From NCBI RefSeq assembly GCF_036320655.1, contig NZ_CP143258.1, forward strand, positions 2,642,001 to 2,706,000: a DNA stretch of 64,000 nucleotides, given 5' to 3'. This DNA comes from Porphyromonas pogonae. Its GTDB lineage: Bacteria > Bacteroidota > Bacteroidia > Bacteroidales > Porphyromonadaceae. Numbering within the stretch: the first letter of the stretch is position 1; each line of letters opens with the position of its first letter. This document shows, piece after piece, positions 57,109 through 64,000 of this stretch. A program made the translations under genes and the position numbers. The notes under the pieces were generated by a model. The model worked only from the letters and a program-made list of their open reading frames with translations, was not told the origin of the DNA and did not search any database.

Positions 57109-58650
57109 ATGGGATTTTCACTGGAAATAAAAGAACAAGTAATGATTGCGACAGCAAGACATTGTTGTGTTTGTCATAGTTATAAAGGGATAAATTTAGA
57201 AGTTCACCATTTGATACAAGAAGCAAATGGAGGTCCCAATACATTTGAGAATGCCATTCCTCTTTGCTTTGATTGTCACGCAAACGCAGGGCATTATAAC
57301 AATAAGCATCCTAAGGGAATTAAATTTTCTATTCCGGAATTAACTAAAGCACGAAATAATTGGTATGATTTTGTGAAAAATAATCCAATAGTTGAGAAAA
57401 AACTTATTTCAAATCAAATACATACATGCTATTATGTTCTTCGCGCTTTTGATGTTTTAGAGTCAGTAATCAAAGGAGATTTTTCTTCTATTGACAAATA
57501 CAGAAACAGTGTATTTTTATCTGACAACTCAATATTAAAAGAATGGAAAGAAACTCTTAACTCGCATTTGAAGGACTTCGGCTCTAATGTTGAGCAAAAA
57601 ATGATCATGGAAGTTCGACTATTTAATTCTATTGAGGAGTATTTTCAGGAATATGAAGGAGTTGAGATGACAGACAAAACAAGTGTGGAATACCCTTATT
57701 TTGAAGCAAAAAGAAAATGTGATTGGTGTTCATTACTGAATATTTTAAAACCAAATTCATTTTTAGAGCAATTGAGTAAATCAGGAATTAAAGCCGAAAC
57801 GTTTTGCACCTCGTTACTTCGCAGAAATGAAAATTCTTGTGGTGGAGAAGCTTTCGAATTTGCTTATACTGAGTATTTAGAAATTTCCCCTATCAGTTTC
57901 ATTTTTCTTGGAATAACAAATACCTCAAAGGAGCAAATAAAATTGAACAGCCTATTAACAAAGGAAAGCACAAAAATTCTCCTCCCCAATTTCAATTTAC
58001 TTCCTCGTGAAATGGTTTTAGTTCCAATTGCAACTGCTATCAATTTCCAGGAAATTGACAGAAGCAAAATCATTATAGAACACATTGACGGAGACAGAGG
58101 ACAAGATTTTTCACGGATACTGAACGGCAGTGATTTTAATGAAGATGATGTTTGTTTCTTTAATGAAAAAATTAACCCAAACTCTGTTATATATAATGAT
58201 AACGAGGGAGAATATGAAATTGAAATTCACGGTTTTGATTTCAATAATTTATATAGCATAAATAGTTATTGGCAATGCGGATCTTGTCCACATTTATTCG
58301 TTATTAATAAGCACGGAAAACAAAAATATGTTCGCGAACTGTTAAAATCAGCCTCTTTCAAGCAAAGATTTGACACAATTACAATTCCCGATGAAATTTT
58401 TGAAATAGTAATTCGTGAACTTGAGGACGAAACAACTTACATTGAGAGAATCCATATTAATAGTAGATTGTATTGTGAAAATGTAGTTCTAAGAAAGGGA
58501 GAATTCCTGTCTATACCCGTAAGCCCTAATGATAAATTAATCATTAGGGGGCACTATGAGCCTTATATGTTTGCAAATTCAACGTTGAATGATATCTGGC
58601 GAAGAAATGAAATAATAAAACAATCAAATGTCCACTTTAATTTTTATTGA
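57109..58650 (+). CDS. HNH-domain protein of unknown role (513 aa)
   Basis: N-terminal HNH endonuclease fold: Cys19-x2-Cys22, EVHHL (His33/34), GGPNTFENAIPLC with Asn48, and Cys53-x2-Cys56, so all zinc and catalytic positions are kept. The remaining ~440 residues are not a family I recognise: a helical stretch (about 85-190), a segment with KCDWCSLLN, and a beta-rich C-terminal half (about 270-513). AT-rich compared with neighbours and in an accessory zone with mobilization remnants. A nuclease in phage or plasmid defence is possible but only inferred. No operon partner on either side with a short gap. Confidence 0.75.
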   Translation: MGFSLEIKEQVMIATARHCCVCHSYKGINLEVHHLIQEANGGPNTFENAIPLCFDCHANAGHYNNKHPKGIKFSIPELTKARNNWYDFVKNNPIVEKKLISNQIHTCYYVLRAFDVLESVIKGDFSSIDKYRNSVFLSDNSILKEWKETLNSHLKDFGSNVEQKMIMEVRLFNSIEEYFQEYEGVEMTDKTSVEYPYFEAKRKCDWCSLLNILKPNSFLEQLSKSGIKAETFCTSLLRRNENSCGGEAFEFAYTEYLEISPISFIFLGITNTSKEQIKLNSLLTKESTKILLPNFNLLPREMVLVPIATAINFQEIDRSKIIIEHIDGDRGQDFSRILNGSDFNEDDVCFFNEKINPNSVIYNDNEGEYEIEIHGFDFNNLYSINSYWQCGSCPHLFVINKHGKQKYVRELLKSASFKQRFDTITIPDEIFEIVIRELEDETTYIERIHINSRLYCENVVLRKGEFLSIPVSPNDKLIIRGHYEPYMFANSTLNDIWRRNEIIKQSNVHFNFY

Positions 58651-58741
58651 CAAAGTGATATAGAAAATACAAAAAATAGTCAACACTTAACAAGCCCCGC
58701 AACATTATGAGTATGGGGTAAGAGATATTGGAGGACATAAA

Positions 58742-59497
58742 ATGAATGGTGATTATAAAGTTGGCGAGTTGATTTATGATGCAAATATTTATGATGGATT
58801 AAATACTTTCCTATATGATTTGCAATTTTAAAAAAAGTGGCTGCCGAAAAATAAGGATGCTAAAATACTTGAACTTTGCTGTGGCACAGGCAGACTTACG
58901 CTTCCCATTGCAAAGGAAGGGTACAGTATTTGTGAAGTAGATTACACTTCTTCCATGCTTAAGCAAGCAAGGGTAAAGGCTTCCGAAGCAGGATTAGAGA
59001 TTAATTTCATTGAAGCAGATATTAGAATGTTAAATTTGCAAGAGAAGTTCGACCTTATTTTTATTCCATTTAATTCAATCCATCATTTATATAAGAACGA
59101 AGATTTATTCAAGGTGTTGGATGTTGTTAAAAACCACCTCAAAGACGGAGGTTTATTTCTGTTTGATTGCTTTAACCCCAGCATTCAATATATTATTGAA
59201 GCCGCAAAAGAGCAGAAGGAAATTGCAGCATATACAACTGACGATGGAAGAGATGTATTGATAAAGCAGACCATGCGATACGAAACTGTAGCCCAGATTA
59301 ATCGCATAGAATGGCATTATTTTATTAATGGTGAGTTCAATTCTATCCAAAATTTGGATATGAGAATGTTTTTTCCTCAAGAACTGGATTCATATTTGGA
59401 ATGTACTGGGTTTAGTATTATTCACAAGTTTGGAGGTTTTGAGGAAGAAGCGTTTAATGATAATTCAGAGAAACAAGTATATGTTTGTCAATGCTAA
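58742..59497 (+). pseudogene. SAM-dependent class I methyltransferase with an in-frame stop
   Basis: The frame reads MNGDYKVGELIYDANIYDGL, meets TAA at 58829-58831 and continues in the same frame KKWLPKNKDAKILELCCGTGRLTLPIAKEGY (motif I), VDYTSSMLKQAR, then FDLIFIPFNSIHHL (motif IV-like) and LKDGGLFLFDCFNP. The remaining ~180-residue C-terminal part from the ATG at 58955 lacks motif I and should be inactive alone. A single base change (or assembly error in the A/T run) would restore a ~251-residue enzyme. Target unknown. Confidence 0.8.
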
Positions 59498-59545
59498 TCT
59501 GGGCGATAGATTTGAAGTTGTGCAAAAAAAGAAATAGGAAGTAAT

Positions 59546-60388
59546 ATGAGCAAAAAAGAGAGAATAACCGTACAGGGTATGGAAATAACCGTTATTTCGG
59601 AGAAAAATAGTGATTATATTTGCCTTACCGATATGGTAAAAGGTCAAGAGGGTGAAGACCATATCCGCAACTGGATGCGCAACCGCAATTCCCTTGAGTT
59701 TCTCGGCGCTTGGGAGATGTTGCACAACCCCGCCTTTAAAGGTGTCGAATTCGACACCTTTTTGCATGAGGCAGGGGCAAACCGTTTTAATATGACACCC
59801 CGCAAATGGGTTGAGGCGACCAATGCTATAGGTCTGATTTCTAAAGCTGGGCGAAACGGCGGAACTTACGCCCACAAGGATATTGCGTTCGAGTTCGGTT
59901 CGTGGCTCAGCCCGGTGTTTAAACTCTATTTGATTACCGAATATCAACGGCTTAAAGAGGCTGAAAGCAATCCGATGCTCGGCGAATGGAGTGTGAAACG
60001 GGTACTTAGTAAAGTGAATTATACGCTTCATACCGATGCCGTCCGTGATTTTATCATTCCCAAAATTGATGTCGAGCGTGAGAAAGCATACGCTTATGCA
60101 GATGAAGCCGATATGCTGAATCTCGCTTTGTGGGCTTGTACAGCAAGGCAATGGCGGGAGGCAAATCCCGAATACGCAAAGAAAGGGTTGAATATACGCG
60201 ATACGTCAAGTATTAACGAATTGGTTGTATTGGCAAATCTTGAGTCATTTAATGCAGAACTTTTGAAACGTGATATGGACAAATCTACACGATACGCCTG
60301 CTTACACGAAATGGCAGAACGTCAACTGACACGTCTCAATGCCATAGACGCAGAAAAAGGATTTAGGAAATTAGAAGCAAAAAAATAA
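59546..60388 (+). CDS. KilA-N domain protein
   Basis: 280 residues. KilA-N domain about 20-130 (YICLTDMVKGQ, RNWMRNRNSLEFLGAWE, ATNAIGLISKAGRNGGTYAHKDIAFEFGSWLSPVFKLYLITEYQRLK). The C-terminal half is helical (REKAYAYADEADMLNLALW, INELVVLANLESFNAELLKRD). KilA-N is a DNA-binding module of phages and mobile elements; many are found near integrative elements in Bacteroidetes. Directly after the broken methyltransferase and before MITE copy 6. 60389-60645 after it is AT-rich with nothing found. Confidence 0.9.
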   Translation: MSKKERITVQGMEITVISEKNSDYICLTDMVKGQEGEDHIRNWMRNRNSLEFLGAWEMLHNPAFKGVEFDTFLHEAGANRFNMTPRKWVEATNAIGLISKAGRNGGTYAHKDIAFEFGSWLSPVFKLYLITEYQRLKEAESNPMLGEWSVKRVLSKVNYTLHTDAVRDFIIPKIDVEREKAYAYADEADMLNLALWACTARQWREANPEYAKKGLNIRDTSSINELVVLANLESFNAELLKRDMDKSTRYACLHEMAERQLTRLNAIDAEKGFRKLEAKK

Positions 60389-60645
60389 AGATGCTAAACC
60401 TTTCTTCATCCGAACACAAAGGTATGTTCCAAGAATGAAACGTCAATTTGCACTAAAATACGCTATATTTGAGGGTATTTACTGATTTTACAAAGGTCAA
60501 GTATTTGTACCATATCTGTGCGATAGAATTGCAAGTGTCTGATTTACAGAATCAATAATATTTGATTAGGTAAAAAAGGTGGGGCACCAGAACATTGCTT
60601 CCTTCTGTCAGGATAATTGACCCGATTCTATAAATTCCTCCAACA

Positions 60646-60832
60646 GAGACCGTTGCATAGCAGGCAAATTGCTTCGTTGCTTGCGAGATTCGCGCTTGGT
60701 CATTTACCTGAAGTAAACTCCCTGTGCACTCACTCTTAGCGCCTTGCACTTTACCCTCTCTGCCCGGTCAAAGTGTCTTTTGTCGGATTTGCCTCCAAAA
60801 TCCACAAGACTGTTGACTTTTGCAACAGTCTC
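60646..60832 (-). mobile_element. 187-bp MITE, copy 6
   Basis: Reverse orientation. Perfect 5-bp duplication CAACA (60641-60645 and 60833-60837). Lies at the right edge of the accessory zone, 68 bp from the tRNA-Lys. Confidence 0.93.
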
Positions 60833-60863
60833 CAACAAGATATCTGTAACATCTAAATAACAA

Positions 60864-60896
60864 AATAGGAAAGTCATAATGACTTTCCTATTTTTA
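60864..60896. terminator. Terminator downstream of tRNA-Lys(TTT)
   Basis: AAATAGGAAAGTCAT / ATGACTTTCCTATTT stem, A run on one side and T run on the other, just after the tRNA 3' end. Confidence 0.8.
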
Positions 60897-60899
60897 TTG

Positions 60900-60972
60900 T
60901 GATCCGCCTGGGGTTCGAACCCAGGACCCCATCCTTAAAAGGGATGTGCTCTACCAGCTGAGCTAGCGAATC
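60900..60972 (-). tRNA. tRNA-Lys (TTT)
   Basis: 73 nt on the minus strand. Acceptor GATTCGC/GCGGATC, anticodon stem CATCC/GGATG with loop CTTTTAA (anticodon TTT), T arm CTGGGTTCGAACCCCAG. No encoded CCA. Its 3' end faces the accessory region. Confidence 0.94.
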
Positions 60973-61009
60973 GACCTCGAAAGCAATCGTTTTGTTCCCG
61001 ATTGCGATG

Positions 61010-61040
61010 CAAAGGTAGTGTTTTTTTTAAAACTGCCAAA
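61010..61040 (-). promoter_or_regulatory. Promoter of tRNA-Lys(TTT)
   Basis: On the minus strand TTTG at 61037-61040 and TACCTTTG at 61010-61017, 19 nt apart. Same -7 variant as the tRNA-Lys(CTT) promoter. Confidence 0.7.
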
Positions 61041-61047
61041 CGTTTCC

Positions 61048-62208
61048 TTAAATTTTTTCCTTTTTGCGCTTCTTTTTTTTCTTCTCCAAGTCGTATAAAC
61101 GCTCGGCTTCTTGCTCTTCAATGTATGCAACATCGATCAAAACGTATCGTTTGTAGATGGCGTAGAGAGACATAGTCATAGGCAAAGCGATGAGTAGACC
61201 AAAGAACCCTAATATGTATCCCCAAAAAGCTATGGAAAACAAAATAAGTGATGGTCGCATGCCCATTTGTCTACCCATGATATGGGGCGTGAGCACGGTG
61301 TCCTGAATTATTTGTACGATACCCAGTACTCCGTAGGCAAGCAAGATGCAGAGAAATACATTTTGACCGGTCTGGGCAGACTGGAGTATTGCCAAGAATG
61401 TGAGCGGTATGAATCCTAACAACTGTAAATAGGGAATGAAATTGAGCATACCTATAAAGAGACCTATTACTATAGCCATGGGGAGCCCTATTATCTTATA
61501 ACCTATGGATAGCAAGATACCCACACTGATAGCTATAAGGGCTTGTCCGCGGAAATAGCTATTCATGTAGCCGTCTATTTCATACATAATGCTTTTGACC
61601 ATGCTACGGGCATCTATGGGAAAAAGATTGATAAAGCCATGAGCAAGTTTTTCAAAGTCCATCATGATGAAAATGAAATAAGTAATCCCCATAAAGAAAA
61701 CTACGGTCCAAGAGAATACAGAAAGAGTACTGCTGATAAGTTTTTCGATTTGCGCCATGACCTGCTTGCCACTCTCAAAGAGTTTCTCGCTATTCATGGA
61801 CGCAATGATGCTATCCAGATTGGCATTCTTTTCGATGTAAGCTCTCATTTTGGGCGGAATCATCTCTGTGAGAGTCTCTGCATTGGTATATTCTTGCAAC
61901 ATCTGCCAAGTTTTGTCTATCTCAGCCTGAATGGTAGGTGTGAGCGTGAATACGGTGAGCGTGGTTACACCCAGTATGAAAAGCAACACCAAAAGTACGG
62001 AAACTACTCTGCTGCGTACTTTGAGTTTGTGCTGGACAAACTTCACTATGGGCATAAACACATAAGCAAATATCCCTGCTAACAGGAAAGGGATCAGCAC
62101 AGGCTTCATGTAATTGAAGAATATGATCAATGCCACCACTAAGATGATCAAAAAGAACGCCCGAGCCGTTCTGTCGAAAGTAAATTCCCGGGAGAAGAAA
62201 TTTGCCAT
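61048..62208 (-). CDS. AI-2E family transporter (PerM-like)
   Basis: 386 residues. About eight hydrophobic segments: FFLIILVVALIIFF, PFLLAGIFAYVFM, VVSVLLVLLFILGVTTLTVF, then a soluble helical stretch (about 90-150), VFSWTVVFFMGITYFIFIMM, ISVGILLSIGYKIIGL, AIVIGLFIGMLNFIPYLQLLGFIPLTF and ILFSIAFWGYILGFFGLLIALPM. The GxxxPxxxL-like NFIPYLQLLG region fits the family. Highly basic C-terminal tail (KKKKKKRKKEK). Transport substrate not known for most members. Leads toward the tRNA; upstream lies the sulfatase. Confidence 0.9.
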   Translation of the reverse strand: MANFFSREFTFDRTARAFFLIILVVALIIFFNYMKPVLIPFLLAGIFAYVFMPIVKFVQHKLKVRSRVVSVLLVLLFILGVTTLTVFTLTPTIQAEIDKTWQMLQEYTNAETLTEMIPPKMRAYIEKNANLDSIIASMNSEKLFESGKQVMAQIEKLISSTLSVFSWTVVFFMGITYFIFIMMDFEKLAHGFINLFPIDARSMVKSIMYEIDGYMNSYFRGQALIAISVGILLSIGYKIIGLPMAIVIGLFIGMLNFIPYLQLLGFIPLTFLAILQSAQTGQNVFLCILLAYGVLGIVQIIQDTVLTPHIMGRQMGMRPSLILFSIAFWGYILGFFGLLIALPMTMSLYAIYKRYVLIDVAYIEEQEAERLYDLEKKKKKRKKEKI

Positions 62209-62231
62209 AGCCTCGTTGTCCTGTATTCGTT

Positions 62232-63668
62232 TTATTTTACAGCCTTGCTGGATATAGATATACTATCAGATCTGAAGGGGAAATCTTTGGAAGGAGTTCT
62301 CTCTGCTTCCATCTTTTGCAACATTGTTTTTACACGTTCAGGATGTTTATCTGCCAGATTATGCGTCTCTGATAAGTCATCCTTGATGTTGTAGAGCTCT
62401 ATAACGGGTTTGTCCGTATTCTTTTTCAGCACTATAAGTTTCCAATCACCGTCGAGCAAGGCTTGTCTACCTTTGTACTCGTGATATTCCCAGTAAAGAG
62501 AGCGTTGCTTAGGCCGGAATTTCGAGGGATTTATCCATGAATCCCAAAGTGATATCCCATCTGTTTTAGGGCTTGGTGATCCAAGCATGTCGGCGAAAGT
62601 GGGCATCATATCCCAAAAAGCACCTGCAGTATTGTTTACTGATCCGGCTTTGATCTTTTGAGGCCACACCACTATCATGGGTTCCCTGATACCGCCTTCA
62701 TATAAGTCGCGTTTATATCCCCGTAACGGTCCGTTGCTATCAAAATAATCAGGATCTGCTCCGCCTTCGAGGTGAGGGCCATTATCGCTGGTGAAGATAA
62801 TAATGGTGTTTTGATCCACGCCCAACTTACGAAGGTGCTGCACTACCTCTCCTACATAGGCATCAAGCTGTGTTATCATCGCTGCAAAAGAAGCATGGGC
62901 ATCTTCAGATGGCGGATAGCCGTCGCGACCGTCCCATGGGCGGGGCACTACTTTGCCCTTATACATTTCGTATATGGCATCGTGTGGGAGATTGAGCTCT
63001 GCATGAGGTAGTGTGTAGGTAAGCATGGCAAAGAACGGCTTGCCTTTGGCTACACTTTCTGTGATGAAGCCCAATGCTTGTTTTTGGATAAGCTCGGGAG
63101 CATAGGTCTTGCGTCCATTGTTGAGATTGGAGTAGATGTTCTCCTTTTTTCCCGTATTCCAAAGATGAGGAGGGTAGTAATAGTGTGCAAGGCGCTGGCA
63201 GTTGTATCCGTAGAATTTATCGAAACCTCTGTCTTGCGGTTCTGATCCGCTACCGGGATATCCCAATCCCCACTTACCAAACATACCAGTGGCATAGCCA
63301 TGCGACTTAAAGAGATTGCCCAGTGTGGTGCGCGAAGGGTTCATCGGCATTTGGCCCTCAGGCTCGATCTCATTATTTCCCCTCACCGTAGTATGTCCCG
63401 TATTAAAACCTGTGAGTAGCGAAGCCCGTGAAGGTGCACTCACTGTACATCCGGCATAAAATTGATTGCATTTCATGCCTTCACTTGCAAGAGAGTCAAT
63501 GTTGGGTGTTTTGATAATCTTCTGTCCATAGCAACCAACATCACCATAACCCAAGTCATCTGCAAGGATGAAAACAACGTTGGGGGCAGGTTTCTGAGCA
63601 TTAGCCATAGAAGATATGGCTAATACGCAGAGTGTCATGCCCCCACCTTTATAGAAGTTTCTTTTCAT
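62232..63668 (-). CDS. Arylsulfatase-type sulfatase, serine type
   Basis: 478 residues from the ATG at 63668, giving the signal MKRNFYKGGGMTLCVLAISS..ANAQ. Metal ligands NVVFILADDLGYGDVG; the maturation motif is S-A-P-S-R (Ser77-Arg81), so formylglycine would be made from Ser by a radical SAM maturase, which is not encoded here. Further: GKWGLGYPG, TYTLPHAELNLP, FTSDNGPHLEGG. Type S1 sulfatase; it removes sulfate from glycans or sulfate esters in the periplasm. Lies 7 bp downstream of rpiB, so probably co-transcribed. Confidence 0.93.
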   Translation of the reverse strand: MKRNFYKGGGMTLCVLAISSMANAQKPAPNVVFILADDLGYGDVGCYGQKIIKTPNIDSLASEGMKCNQFYAGCTVSAPSRASLLTGFNTGHTTVRGNNEIEPEGQMPMNPSRTTLGNLFKSHGYATGMFGKWGLGYPGSGSEPQDRGFDKFYGYNCQRLAHYYYPPHLWNTGKKENIYSNLNNGRKTYAPELIQKQALGFITESVAKGKPFFAMLTYTLPHAELNLPHDAIYEMYKGKVVPRPWDGRDGYPPSEDAHASFAAMITQLDAYVGEVVQHLRKLGVDQNTIIIFTSDNGPHLEGGADPDYFDSNGPLRGYKRDLYEGGIREPMIVVWPQKIKAGSVNNTAGAFWDMMPTFADMLGSPSPKTDGISLWDSWINPSKFRPKQRSLYWEYHEYKGRQALLDGDWKLIVLKKNTDKPVIELYNIKDDLSETHNLADKHPERVKTMLQKMEAERTPSKDFPFRSDSISISSKAVK

Positions 63669-63675
63669 TGAAGAA

Positions 63676-64000
63676 TTAATGAATTGGTATCTTTTCAATT
63701 CTTTCTGCATGTCTGCCTCCGTCGAACGGAGTAGTCAGAAAGGCCTCCAATATATCATCACTTTCTTTGTCACTGATAAATCTGGCAGGCAAAGAAAGTA
63801 CATTGGCATCATTGTGGGCTCTTCCTAAGCGAGCTATTTCCTCATTCCATGAAAGAGCAGCTCTTACGTGCGGATATTTATTCATTACCATGGATATTCC
63901 GTTGCCTGATCCGCAGATAGCTATTCCTCGGGTTATTTTACCCTCTTCTATGGCATGCCCCATCTTGTGAGCAAAGTCGGGATAGTCAACTCGCTCTTCG
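63676..64000 (-). CDS. rpiB: Ribose 5-phosphate isomerase B (partial at the window end)
   Basis: The frame is open to the right edge, so the N-terminus is missing. Visible: GIAICGSGNGISMVMNK, with the RpiB catalytic Cys, AALSWNEEIARLGRAHNDANVLSLPARFIS and FDGGRHAERIEKI at the C-terminus, characteristic of RpiB/LacAB. Interconverts ribose 5-P and ribulose 5-P. Confidence 0.93.
   Translation of the reverse strand, partial: EERVDYPDFAHKMGHAIEEGKITRGIAICGSGNGISMVMNKYPHVRAALSWNEEIARLGRAHNDANVLSLPARFISDKESDDILEAFLTTPFDGGRHAERIEKIPIH

Noticed and set aside
59465-60151. 228-residue antisense frame
   Set aside because: Shadow of the KilA-N gene on the opposite strand; the KilA-N frame has recognisable domain motifs.
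60900-60972. Duplicated tRNA 3' end as an attachment site
   Set aside because: No second copy of the tRNA-Lys 3' end was found at the left side of the accessory zone.

Overview
The window is a chromosome segment of a member of the Bacteroidales, most likely a Porphyromonas or close relative. The reasons are the SusC/SusD pair, the GH97 alpha-glucosidase, the DUF4857/DUF4876-type membrane genes, the tyrosine-tailed exopolysaccharide kinase, low GC, few recognisable Shine-Dalgarno sites, and repeated promoters of the Bacteroidetes form (TTTG or TTGACA about 18-22 nt upstream of TAnnTTTG). The species cannot be named from the sequence alone.

Layout. 1-6022: end of miaA, kdsA (Kdo-8-P synthase), a convergent wza/wzc polysaccharide export pair, a small HAD hydrolase and two identical tRNA-Lys(CTT). 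6174-9363: a repeat-array locus, a 187-bp MITE, and a decayed AAA ATPase split by an IS982-family element. 9565-12314: gltX-waaA. 12315-19371: a structured non-coding stretch, a MITE, a SusC/SusD/lipoprotein operon and an IS982 remnant. 19620-31415: peroxiredoxin, dagK-queF, GH97, a four-gene RND efflux operon with a PII-like protein, and queA. 31506-34216: an IS50-like element, a second repeat-array locus and a MITE. 34349-47884: housekeeping genes (rny, zapA, rnhB, sufS) with a candidate 6S RNA, then a six-gene TonB receptor/lipoprotein/barrel/ABC operon. 48098-52995: csbD, a third array locus, an IS982 copy that itself carries a MITE, then a DEAD-box helicase with a long leader, a small basic protein and an RRM protein. 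53185-60832: the accessory zone, with a fourth array locus broken by an IS, remnants of a mobilizable element (toprim, MobV), an HNH-domain protein, a broken methyltransferase, a KilA-N protein and a MITE, ending at a tRNA-Lys(TTT). 60900-64000: tRNA, AI-2E family transporter, sulfatase and partial rpiB.

The most unusual signal is a family of four dispersed loci (A 6174-6646, B 33038-33748, C 48576-49028, D 53185-55134). Each begins with a conserved TTGACA-N17/18-TATCTTTG promoter whose spacer is also conserved. A short transcribed region follows (usually ending in a long hairpin terminator), then an array of 22-bp-period units built on a TTAGTTA/TAACTAA core. In A, B and C the array flips orientation about a centre. 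The loci encode no common protein. Mobile elements lie within or beside all four. I know of no function for these elements.

Six MITE copies, all exactly 187 bp, three with perfect 5-bp target duplications, are the second clear discovery. One sits inside an IS982 copy, and removing it plus its duplication restores exactly the 1077-bp length of the other full IS982 copy.
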